A stretch of DNA of 17,195 nucleotides from JBHGBB01 sp041946755. GTDB lineage: Bacteria > UBP4 > UBA4092 > JAOAEQ01. Positions 1 through 6,232 of this stretch are shown here, piece after piece. The notes below the pieces were generated by a model. That model did not search any database, was not told where the DNA came from, and was given only the letters and a program-made list of their open reading frames with translations. The stretch is from assembly GCA_041946755.1 (NCBI GenBank), contig JBHGBB010000064.1, forward strand, positions 1-17,195. Direction: 5' to 3'. Made by a program: the position numbers and the translations under genes. The number at the start of each line of letters is the position of its first letter. Position 1 is the stretch's first letter.

Positions 1-514
1 GGAAGGTGTCCGCAAGGGTTTCGCGGAAGCCGGGGCCAGCGACCCGACGAAATACCTCTAACATCTTCCCGGGGCCTTGAACGCGGTTTTTCAGCCGTTT
101 ATATTCCGCTAGATGCCGGGTAAGTTGTTCCGCTTTCTGTTTATCATCAGACTCTTTTATTTTTTGGGCTAATGCCGCTTTCGTCGTCTCGATTTTATCT
201 TTCAGCACCGGAGACTGGGTTTTCTCAAATCCGGTTTGATAGAGTGCAATTGCTTTTTCCAATTCCCCTTTTTGAACTAACGTATCGCCTTCTTTGAGAT
301 AATAATCTTCAGTCGCCACCTGTTCTATCCGGTCGATTTGGGTCGCCTTAATTTTCATCGTTCCGAGTTTGGTTTCGACCTGTACTCCGGTATCATCTTT
401 AGCAATAATCCGGCCGATAATCTTCTGCCCGCTTTTTAAATATACCGTGTCGGCGATACCAATTGAATATAATCCTAACGATACGATAACCACAACCCAC
501 CATATTTTTTTCAT
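1..514 (-). CDS. Exported SH3-like/TPR-like protein, 3' part beyond the window
   Basis: The minus-strand reading frame is open from an ATG at 514 to the window edge, giving 171 residues with no stop, so the C-terminus is missing. Residues 1-21 look like a signal peptide (KK, then a hydrophobic run ending SIGIA before D22). Residues 22-66 (DTVYLKSGQKIIGRI, then KIKATQIDRIE) resemble the small all-beta domain often found at the start of exported proteins in uncultivated bacteria. Residues 70-130 are helical and charged (DYYLKEGDTLVQKGELEKAI), like a TPR hairpin. Its start lies 14 bases after the stop of the response-regulator gene. A Shine-Dalgarno-like aaggtga overlaps that stop, so the two are probably co-translated. 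Function is unknown; I infer a periplasmic or surface scaffold. The signal peptide and frame are seen; the domain names are by resemblance only. Confidence 0.8.
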   Translation of the reverse strand, partial: MKKIWWVVVIVSLGLYSIGIADTVYLKSGQKIIGRIIAKDDTGVQVETKLGTMKIKATQIDRIEQVATEDYYLKEGDTLVQKGELEKAIALYQTGFEKTQSPVLKDKIETTKAALAQKIKESDDKQKAEQLTRHLAEYKRLKNRVQGPGKMLEVFRRVAGPGFRETLADTF

Positions 515-528
515 AGAACTAATTCACC

Positions 529-918
529 TTATTTATTTTTAGTCAGACTAATAATATTTCTTATTTCCCCGAGCATTTCTGCCGGTTCAAATGGTTTTCG
601 AATGAATCCGACCGCGCCGGCGTTCCGGGCTGTCCGTTCATCTTCTTCCAGTCCGCGAGCGGTTAGAACGACAATCGGAATTTTACAGTATTGTTTATGC
701 TTTCGTAACTGCTGGATTAAAGCGAATCCATCCATTTTCGGCATCACAATATCGGTTATAATCAAAGCTATTTCTTTTGGGTCGCTTTTATTGAGCTGGG
801 TTAACGCATCCAGTCCATCAACTGCACTGATCGTTTCATATCCATCCAGTTTGAGAGTAAATATTACCAAATCGCGGATGGTCGCATTATCATCGACAAC
901 AAGGATTTTATTTGCCAT
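529..918 (-). CDS. Single-domain CheY-like response regulator
   Basis: This 129-residue protein is a complete receiver domain with no output domain. The acidic pocket is D9-D10 (ILVVDDNATI), the phospho-acceptor is D56 (LIITDIVMPKMDG), the switch threonine is T86 (PIVVLTARG), and the conserved lysine-proline is K108-P109 (GFIRKPF). All residues needed for phosphorylation are present. Stand-alone receivers act by binding a partner protein after phosphorylation by a histidine kinase; no kinase is encoded in this window. A GGAG sits 8 bases before the ATG. It lies between the KaiC-like ATPase gene upstream (126-bp gap) and an exported protein downstream (14-bp gap), all on the same strand. A role in relaying signals to the KaiC-like or pilus ATPase is inference from the neighbourhood. 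Confidence 0.95.
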   Translation of the reverse strand: MANKILVVDDNATIRDLVIFTLKLDGYETISAVDGLDALTQLNKSDPKEIALIITDIVMPKMDGFALIQQLRKHKQYCKIPIVVLTARGLEEDERTARNAGAVGFIRKPFEPAEMLGEIRNIISLTKNK

Positions 919-933
919 ACCAATTACTCCAAA

Positions 934-967
934 TTCGAATATCGAATGTCGAATCTCGAAACGAATC
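934..967. repeat. 7-nt tandem word repeat (tcgaat units)
   Basis: Units tcgaata, tcgaatg, tcgaatc and tcgaaac start at 935, 942, 949 and 956, an exact 7-base period, followed by a partial cgaatc. It lies just upstream of the response-regulator gene, within the 126-bp spacer behind the KaiC-like gene. TCGA/ATTCGAAT are self-complementary, so alternative hairpins are possible. It belongs to the class of degenerate spacer repeats seen elsewhere in the window. Confidence 0.7.
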
Positions 968-1044
968 CTAAACCTACCATCTAAATAAAAACTTTATTCG
1001 GAAAATAGGATTTATACAATATGATTGAGAAAATAAACGTATTT

Positions 1045-2688
1045 TTACTTTTTTATCTTTTTCGGGTCGATATCAAAATATTCGCCAAGTTTCTTAACTA
1101 CATTCTCGATTTGTAGCTGGACTTTTTCAGCGACCGCTTTCCGGGCCTTATCATCTTTGGCTTTGGTGAACAATCCCATCATCCCTTCAACAAAGAATAA
1201 GGGCTGGAATACCTCTTCAATCGTTTCCCGATATTTCCCGGTCGGCATCCCGCTTAATACTCCGGTTAACCCTAAGAACCGGGTAGCGACTTCCAAACCA
1301 TTCTCGGTAATCAACAGTTTCCGCAATTCGCTATCATGTTCACTACCCCGCATTTTAAGCACCGAGATAACTCGATGCATTTTACTTTCGATTTCTACGA
1401 ATCCGAGATAGATAATCGTATCCGCTACCATCGCATTCCCAATATCGGCGATATTTACCGCGCCGGCTACTTGCTGCATCTGGCTTAATAATAATGAAGT
1501 TACTTTCGCATCTTCCAATTGCCGGACTAGAAGATAAATATAATCGCGTAACATCGCCGGATCGGGTACTGCAATCGCGAAATCGGATAGGCTATCAACT
1601 ACTACCCGTTTAATTTTCTTATCAGCAATAACCTGTTTCAGATATAAGAATAATTCTTCGATACAGAGGTTGATCGGAATAACATGATGAATCGATAACA
1701 ATTTCGCTACATTCTTATTACTTAAATCGATTCCTACTGCCGGTAGATATGCCATGATTTTATCCGGCGTTTCTTCAAGCGTCACATAGAGGGTCGGTTC
1801 ACCGGCGCTAATTCCGGCCGCGATAAAATGTGCTGCCAGGAACGTTTTTCCGGAACCGGCAGGACCGGCTGCTAAGGTAGTACTGTTTGCCAATAGTCCG
1901 CCATGCAGCATGGTATCCAATCCGGGAACTCCGACCTGGATTCGAGCCGCTGATTTTAGTTGTTCTATCGGTTTAATAATCGGTTTCACTTTCTGTCTTG
2001 GGAAAATCCTAATGCCATCATTAAAGAACCGGAATGGATGGCGGCCAGGGAGATGTTCCTGTCCCCGGGTTTTACGGACTTCGATACTGCGCAAGTTATC
2101 CCCAATTCCTGCTGGAGGAGTGTTGTGAAGCCGCAGCGATGCATCGACTACATATTCTTCAAAATAGATTTTATTCGATTCCGCTTCTTCCAACTCTTTG
2201 GTGAGAATAACCGTCAAACCCCGCTGTTTAAGTTGGTTCTGGAATCGGAATAAGAGTTCCCGCTGTTCAACCACATTATCGCTTACCCGAACGAAATGGG
2301 AAACGCTATCTAAGAGGATTCGTTTCGCACCGAGTTGATATATCGCATCATGGACTTCACTAGCGGTCGGTCCCGGTAACCGGTCGATACTCTGCTGCAT
2401 TTCGCTGGGTGAAGTATGGATCACTTTAATCTTCTTATCTTCTTCCAACTGCCGAAGGTCCCAGCCGAACTTCTCGGCATCGCGGTATATTTGTTCCGGG
2501 AACTCTTCGAAAGTGACGATTACTCCCGGTTCATCAAACTGGCTAGCGCCATTAATCAGTATCTGCATCCCTAAATTAGTTTTCCCTGAACCTGGTGGTC
2601 CTTCAATTAATATACTACTTCCAGCGACAAATCCGCCGCATAACACTTCATCCAATCCTGGTACTCCGGTTTTCATAAAGGTTGTCAT
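1045..2688 (-). CDS. Two-domain KaiC-like RecA-family ATPase
   Basis: This 547-residue protein has two tandem KaiC domains. Domain 1 (about 1-230) opens with TGVPGLDEVLCGGF and has Walker A GPPGSGKT (30-37), the glutamate pair E61-E62 and Walker B ending D127. It closes with a TRGQEH motif and GIRIFP. Domain 2 (about 247-470) has Walker A GPAGSGKT (275-282), E305-E306, Walker B VVVDS (D365) and the KMRGSEHD signature (445-452). Both ATPase sites look intact. A C-terminal extension of about 75 residues (470-547) ends in a lysine-rich tail. Anchoring on ADTII and VEI, the positions of the KaiC phosphorylated Ser/Thr pair are occupied by A419 and M420, so clock-type autophosphorylation is not expected. 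KaiA and KaiB are absent. The start has ggag about 9 bases upstream. It lies between a PilT/PilU ATPase and a CheY-like receiver; signal-transducing ATPase is the likely role. Confidence 0.93.
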   Translation of the reverse strand: MTTFMKTGVPGLDEVLCGGFVAGSSILIEGPPGSGKTNLGMQILINGASQFDEPGVIVTFEEFPEQIYRDAEKFGWDLRQLEEDKKIKVIHTSPSEMQQSIDRLPGPTASEVHDAIYQLGAKRILLDSVSHFVRVSDNVVEQRELLFRFQNQLKQRGLTVILTKELEEAESNKIYFEEYVVDASLRLHNTPPAGIGDNLRSIEVRKTRGQEHLPGRHPFRFFNDGIRIFPRQKVKPIIKPIEQLKSAARIQVGVPGLDTMLHGGLLANSTTLAAGPAGSGKTFLAAHFIAAGISAGEPTLYVTLEETPDKIMAYLPAVGIDLSNKNVAKLLSIHHVIPINLCIEELFLYLKQVIADKKIKRVVVDSLSDFAIAVPDPAMLRDYIYLLVRQLEDAKVTSLLLSQMQQVAGAVNIADIGNAMVADTIIYLGFVEIESKMHRVISVLKMRGSEHDSELRKLLITENGLEVATRFLGLTGVLSGMPTGKYRETIEEVFQPLFFVEGMMGLFTKAKDDKARKAVAEKVQLQIENVVKKLGEYFDIDPKKIKK

Positions 2689-2785
2689 AAGTAGATACTC
2701 CGTTAGTTAAGAGATTGAAATAAGAGAGGTAAAGAAACCTGAATGATTTCTCGTTCTCTATACTCATTGCTCGAATATAATACAG

Positions 2786-3880
2786 TTAAAAGATAATACT
2801 GGTTTTATCTCCGGTCGCATATCCACCTTTAGCCATTCGGCGGAATGTCGCCGGTTCATCGGAATTCGCTTCTCCCTCTTCGAAAGAGATTTTCTTGGCG
2901 ATATAGAGTTCGACGATCGCTTGCGTAAATGTCTGCATCCCGGCTTCTTTATTCTGCATCGCTTGATAGAGCTCTTTTAATTTCCCTTCTTTAAACAGTT
3001 TCTGGACGATCGGAGTATTCGTTAAAACTTCTACTGCGGCAATTCGCCCGCTGCCATCAACTAATGGGACTAATCGTTGCGCGATAACCGCATTTAAATT
3101 TAAGGCTAGCATCAATCGTAATCGTTCATGCTGTTCCGGGGGAAAGAAACTCATAATCCGATCGATGGTCTGGGTAGCATCGGGAGTATGTAAGGTGCTG
3201 AAAATCAGATGCCCGGTTTCTGCCGCATGGATTGCCGCATAAATGGTTTCTTTATCCCGCATTTCACCGATCAGAATAACATCCGGGTCTTCCCGCAACG
3301 AATATTTTAATGCTTCAAAAAAAGACGGGCTATCTTTCCCGATTTCTACCTGACTGATCATACTTTTTTTACTGGTATATAAAAATTCAATCGGGTCTTC
3401 GATAGTAATAATCCTCCGGGCATAATTGGCGTTGATATATTCAATCATCGCGGCTAAGGTGGTCGATTTTCCAGACCCGGTCGGGCCGGTCATCAGAATC
3501 AATCCGCGCCGTTTTTGTGCTAGGTCTTTAATTACCGGAGGTAGATTGAGTTGCTCGAAATTAAGAATATCGCTGCGCAGGCAGCGGATTGCAATAACGG
3601 TTGACTGCTTTTGATGGAAAGTATTAATTCGGTATCGGTATAACGGCGGAATCGCATAGGCGAAATCGACCGCACTTTCTTCTTTAAATTTCTCTACCAA
3701 TCTCGGTGGCGCGATCGATTCAAATATCTGTTGAACATCAGTTGCGGTTAACGGTGGAGCATTAATCGGTTCCAGCCGTCCATCGATTCGATAGGTTGGC
3801 GGAGACCCTTCCTGCAGATGCAAATCGGAAGCTTTTTTCTCGCCCATCTCAACTAATAGTTCATTGATATCGGGTAGCAT
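2786..3880 (-). CDS. PilT/PilU-family type IV pilus retraction ATPase
   Basis: Starting at the ATG at 3880, the protein has 364 residues, normal for PilT/PilU. An N-terminal PAS-like domain begins DINELLVEMGEKKASDLHLQ. The ATPase core shows Walker A GPTGSGKS (132-139), the Asp box ITIEDPIEF (E161, D162), Walker B DVILIGEMRD (200-209, with E206) and the His box HLIFSTLHT (H224, H231). These are the hallmarks of secretion hexamer ATPases that depolymerise pili at the inner membrane. The PilT C-terminal AIRNLIRE motif is replaced by IVQKLFKE (291-298). It is followed by EAGMQTFTQAIVELY, which looks closer to PilU as I remember it. The frame is open up to a TTG at 3913, but the extra 11 codons fall in a repeat, so I prefer 3880; neither start has a good ribosome-binding site. 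A minus-strand TATAAT lies at 3969-3974. No pilin or other pilus genes are in the window. Confidence 0.93.
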   Translation of the reverse strand: MLPDINELLVEMGEKKASDLHLQEGSPPTYRIDGRLEPINAPPLTATDVQQIFESIAPPRLVEKFKEESAVDFAYAIPPLYRYRINTFHQKQSTVIAIRCLRSDILNFEQLNLPPVIKDLAQKRRGLILMTGPTGSGKSTTLAAMIEYINANYARRIITIEDPIEFLYTSKKSMISQVEIGKDSPSFFEALKYSLREDPDVILIGEMRDKETIYAAIHAAETGHLIFSTLHTPDATQTIDRIMSFFPPEQHERLRLMLALNLNAVIAQRLVPLVDGSGRIAAVEVLTNTPIVQKLFKEGKLKELYQAMQNKEAGMQTFTQAIVELYIAKKISFEEGEANSDEPATFRRMAKGGYATGDKTSIIF

Positions 3881-3891
3881 AATTGAAATAA

Positions 3892-3923
3892 AGTACCAAA
3901 GAGCAAGTACCAAATACCAAAGT
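3892..3923. repeat. Word repeat (agtaccaaa units) upstream of the pilus ATPase
   Basis: The 9-mer agtaccaaa occurs exactly at 3892-3900 and 3906-3914, followed by the related taccaaagt at 3915-3923. It covers the in-frame TTG extension of the pilus ATPase gene, which argues against that upstream start. The same words reappear as an inverted repeat at 5778-5816. Confidence 0.65.
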
Positions 3924-4034
3924 CAGCACTTGATTCGTTGGTGCATAGTAATTAGATATTGTTTAACTATTATAATATAATCCTAATTGGTAACTAAAGA
4001 TTTATTTTTCAATCAGCTGTCATGCACATCTCAT

Positions 4035-4739
4035 CTATGATTTCTTGAACCGGACTTTCCATAATGAATAAATCCACCGTACAATGAGTGTCGGTGAAAC
4101 TTTCGATTCTCCTTGTTCCCGGTTGATAAACGTTATCGGGATTTCGGTGATTCGGAAATTCTTCTTATAGCAATAATATAGAATCTCTTCTACTATCGAT
4201 GGGCCGGGAGAAATCATCGTTTCCCAAGGTAACGCTTGGATAACTTCTTTGCGGAATGCCCGGAATCCGCTGGTACAGTCGGCATATTTCAACCCCAGAA
4301 TCAATCGGGCGACCCGGTTGGCTACCCAGCTATTCAGTTTCCGATACCAACCCCAGCCAACTACATCCCCTCCGGCAATATAGCGGGAGCCGATTACCAC
4401 ATCTGCTTCTTTAATGGCATCCATAAAATCCGGGATGAATATCGGCTGATGCGATAAATCCGCATCCATTTCGAGGATAACATCGGTATCCAGATTCGCT
4501 GCATATTGGAATCCGGCGATTCCGGCATACCCGCGACCACGAGATTCGGTGCGATGGAGTACCAATACCTGGTCAGGAAATTCCGTTGCCAATTCATCTG
4601 CTATCTGGCCGGTACCGTCAGGGGAATTATCATCAACTACCAGCGCCTGCAATTCCAGGTTTAGTTGCAGAATCTGCTCGATTAACGGCCGCAGATTATC
4701 TTTTTCGTTATAGGTTGGAATGATTACTACAGCTTTCAT
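4035..4739 (-). CDS. Polyprenol (dolichol)-phosphate mannose synthase-like GT2 glycosyltransferase
   Basis: This 234-residue protein has the GT-A fold of family GT2. Its N-terminus is VVIIPTYNEKDNL (4-16), the nucleotide-binding region is VVDDNSPDGTG (34-44), and the metal-binding DXD is EMDADLSH (D92, D94). The acceptor-side motifs are IGSRYIAGG (116-124), the CTSGFRAF stretch (155-162) and NREQGESK (206-213), which matches the NR..G.SK signature of soluble DPM1-type enzymes. It ends at residue 234 without membrane helices, so it is the soluble type, and would transfer a sugar from GDP-mannose or a related donor to a polyprenyl phosphate at the inner face of the membrane. Actual sugar specificity cannot be read. 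It begins 9 bases after the DUF116 gene ends, so the two are likely co-transcribed and possibly linked in envelope or pilin glycosylation (inference). Confidence 0.92.
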   Translation of the reverse strand: MKAVVIIPTYNEKDNLRPLIEQILQLNLELQALVVDDNSPDGTGQIADELATEFPDQVLVLHRTESRGRGYAGIAGFQYAANLDTDVILEMDADLSHQPIFIPDFMDAIKEADVVIGSRYIAGGDVVGWGWYRKLNSWVANRVARLILGLKYADCTSGFRAFRKEVIQALPWETMISPGPSIVEEILYYCYKKNFRITEIPITFINREQGESKVSPTLIVRWIYSLWKVRFKKS

Positions 4740-4748
4740 GACACAATC

Positions 4749-5546
4749 TTAATTTAGCCCGAGTACTTGCTTGATTGCCGATTCAATCTGCGATAAATCT
4801 ACTTCGGTATTTTTACATGGTCCTTCCGGCCGTAAGTTTGGGAATCCTAATACCGGAATATATGGCGCGACATCTTTTATTCCGGAGATCAAGTCGCGTT
4901 CACAGGCGATAGCGATAATGGTTTTCGGTCGTTTCTTTCGAATCATTTCCCGGGCGACATCGCCGCCGCCGGCAGTGAACATATCCACTTGATATTTCTC
5001 TTTCAATGCCCGCAACTGCTGGAATACTTCCCGATTCAAACACCGCGGGAGAAGTATCAAGAGTTGCGTATTATTTACCGGTTTCCGAATCGCACTGGTT
5101 ACCAGATTATGGACTTTTAGGAACGAGTTACCAATCCGATCGCGGGATATTCCCAGCCATTGTCCGAGCCGGGCCGACCAGGGAAGAAGCGCAACTAAAT
5201 AGCTCGGTTTTCGGATAAGTTTTAAAAAGAATAAAGATTTAGTGGTTATCGCAATCAGCAAGATAATCAGCCAGAGGATGGTTATACCAACCAGAATATA
5301 GATAAATATGGTACCGAGCATAACCACTACCGGTCCGAATTGAGTCAATCGCGGTTGAATCAGCCAGTGGAAAATGATTAAAAGTAAACTAAGTAGGATG
5401 AGGCTTAAAATGGAGAAGGATAGGAATAATCCTTTTCCCGCATCAAGTTTATCCGGCGGGGTTTTCCCATCCCAATCCAACCATTCATCACCAAGTTGGC
5501 GGTCGGCGATTTCCGGCGGTTGCGGCAGTTTTGTTTCTGGTTTCAT
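4749..5546 (-). CDS. Membrane-anchored DUF116 protein
   Basis: This 265-residue protein has a charged cytoplasmic N-terminus and two membrane segments (about 40-64 and 72-100). A soluble C-terminal DUF116 domain (about 160-262) follows, with LLILLPRC (C169), TAGGGDVARE, the IAIACERDLISGI stretch (C215) and FPNLRPEGPCKNTEVD (C244). These three blocks are the conserved DUF116 landmarks. The family as I remember it also has a cysteine-rich C..CG.C stretch between the first two blocks. Here it is replaced by NREVFQQLRALKEKYQVD with no cysteine. The biochemical role of DUF116 is not established. A sequence too short to be a clean Shine-Dalgarno precedes the ATG (tttttttct). It is the first gene of the minus-strand set and is followed 9 bases later by the glycosyltransferase. 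Family assignment is firm; function is not inferred. Confidence 0.9.
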   Translation of the reverse strand: MKPETKLPQPPEIADRQLGDEWLDWDGKTPPDKLDAGKGLFLSFSILSLILLSLLLIIFHWLIQPRLTQFGPVVVMLGTIFIYILVGITILWLIILLIAITTKSLFFLKLIRKPSYLVALLPWSARLGQWLGISRDRIGNSFLKVHNLVTSAIRKPVNNTQLLILLPRCLNREVFQQLRALKEKYQVDMFTAGGGDVAREMIRKKRPKTIIAIACERDLISGIKDVAPYIPVLGFPNLRPEGPCKNTEVDLSQIESAIKQVLGLN

Positions 5547-5630
5547 AGAAAAAAATGATTACTACGATTACCTAAGAACGATTATAACGATATTTCCATG
5601 GTTCGGAGTAACCATTTATTATAACAGGAA

Positions 5631-5659
5631 AGTATAATCAATTCTGCTGCCGATTGCAA
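5631..5659 (-). promoter_or_regulatory. Candidate promoter for the DUF116-led gene set
   Basis: Read on the minus strand, TTGCAA (5654-5659) and TATACT (5631-5636) are separated by 17 bases, matching 4/6 and 5/6 of the sigma70 consensus. The start codon is about 85 bases downstream. The leader contains an inverted repeat, ATGGTT/AACCAT (5598-5615), which could be an operator or leader hairpin. Alternative TATAAT-like hexamers exist nearby, so the assignment is moderate to low. Confidence 0.4.
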
Positions 5660-5777
5660 TATGGATATATAGAAATAAGTATTACCAAGCATATTATAAT
5701 GCTCTGTCTGACTAACTGGTCTAATAAAATAGAGACAGTTGAGGTATTAAAATCAAGGTATATTAATTAGGTAAAAA

Positions 5778-5816
5778 ATAGGTACTTGGTTTCGACCATA
5801 TACCAAGTTGACCTAT
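5778..5816. repeat. Imperfect inverted repeat followed by a T-run
   Basis: The left arm ATAGGT-ACTTGGT (5778-5790) pairs with ACCAAGT-tg-ACCTAT (5802-5816), giving 13 base pairs with a 2-nt bulge and an 11-nt loop. The plus strand continues aatctttttcc, so it resembles an intrinsic terminator, but no plus-strand gene precedes it. Its words match the repeat at 3892-3923. Confidence 0.6.
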
Positions 5817-5842
5817 AATCTTTTTCCATTTGGCAAAAGATT

Positions 5843-5883
5843 ATTCTCGATAGAGTCGAGTCTCTGACCGGTCAGGGGAAGAT
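5843..5883 (+). repeat. Dispersed repeat, copy A
   Basis: The stretch attctcg, then agagtcgagtctc, then gacc matches the copy at 17109-17154 almost base for base over its first 26 positions, and more loosely after that. Copy A contains a perfect 12-bp palindrome CTGACCGGTCAG (5864-5875) and a CTCGA/TCGAG arm pair (5846-5860). It has no coding capacity and is probably a small palindromic intergenic repeat. Confidence 0.65.
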
Positions 5884-6065
5884 TAATCTACCCTGATTTC
5901 TTCCAGAAGAACTATGCCCTTCGTTTAGCCCATTTCATCCGAACCGTCAACCCCTTTTTATCTATTGTAATCATTGAAGTTAGTTCGTTTCTAGTACTAT
6001 CTATTTCTCTTTATTCCGATTATCATCACAATTCGTTTCATTTAATGTTTTGCCACAGGCATCTA

Positions 6066-6111
6066 CCGGAGTTGCACCGAACGAGATCGATCTCGTTCGG
6101 TGCAACTCCGG
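6066..6111. repeat. Perfect 46-bp palindrome
   Basis: The 23-base left arm begins CCGGAGTTGCACC and ends GAGATC at 6088. The right arm (6089-6111) is its exact reverse complement with no spacer. Symmetry stops at both ends (6065 a, 6112 a). It is noticeably more GC-rich than its surroundings. It sits 66 bases upstream of the namZ -35 element. It could be a cruciform, a binding site for a symmetric regulator, a mobile-repeat remnant or an assembly fold-back. Confidence 0.95.
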
Positions 6112-6176
6112 AGGAAAATGATTATTTACCGGATTATTGTTCTGAATTTTATAAGGTAGAGTATAATAGAAGAGAC

Positions 6177-6205
6177 TTGACATTAGATGGTTCACCCGAT
6201 ATAAT
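6177..6205 (+). promoter_or_regulatory. Perfect-consensus sigma70 promoter of namZ
   Basis: TTGACA (6177-6182) and TATAAT (6200-6205) are both exact consensus hexamers with the optimal 17-bp spacer. Transcription should start near 6212, leaving about a 20-base leader that contains the aaaaaggag ribosome-binding site (6214-6222) 10 bases before the namZ ATG. It is expected to be a strong housekeeping promoter unless repressed. Confidence 0.85.
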
Positions 6206-6232
6206 TTTTCATTAAAAAGGAGATTTCGACCA

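Larger units (their letters stand above)
5547..6232. other. Gene-free divergent intergenic region
   Basis: This 686-bp AT-rich stretch lies between divergently transcribed DUF116 and namZ. I find no credible coding frame on either strand; a short minus-strand frame at 6001-6195 runs straight through a perfect palindrome and matches nothing I know. The region holds candidate promoters at both ends, small hairpins (AGCAT/ATGCT at 5688-5703, ATGGTT/AACCAT at 5598-5615), an inverted repeat at 5778-5816, a dispersed-repeat copy at 5843-5883 and the 46-bp palindrome at 6066-6111. A small RNA cannot be excluded but is not shown. Confidence 0.6.

Noticed and set aside
602..988. A plus-strand frame of 128 residues opposite the response regulator
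   Set aside because: It is antisense to a gene with all conserved residues; low-complexity composition and no family resemblance.
1045..2688. A circadian clock locus
   Set aside because: The KaiC-like protein lacks the Ser/Thr phosphorylation pair, and no kaiA or kaiB is present.
3881..3913. TTG start giving 11 more residues to the pilus ATPase
   Set aside because: The extra codons fall in the agtaccaaa repeat, have no ribosome-binding site, and the family normally starts at the LPDINELL region.
6001..6195. A 64-residue minus-strand reading frame
   Set aside because: It runs through the perfect palindrome, has no recognisable family and lies in a promoter region.
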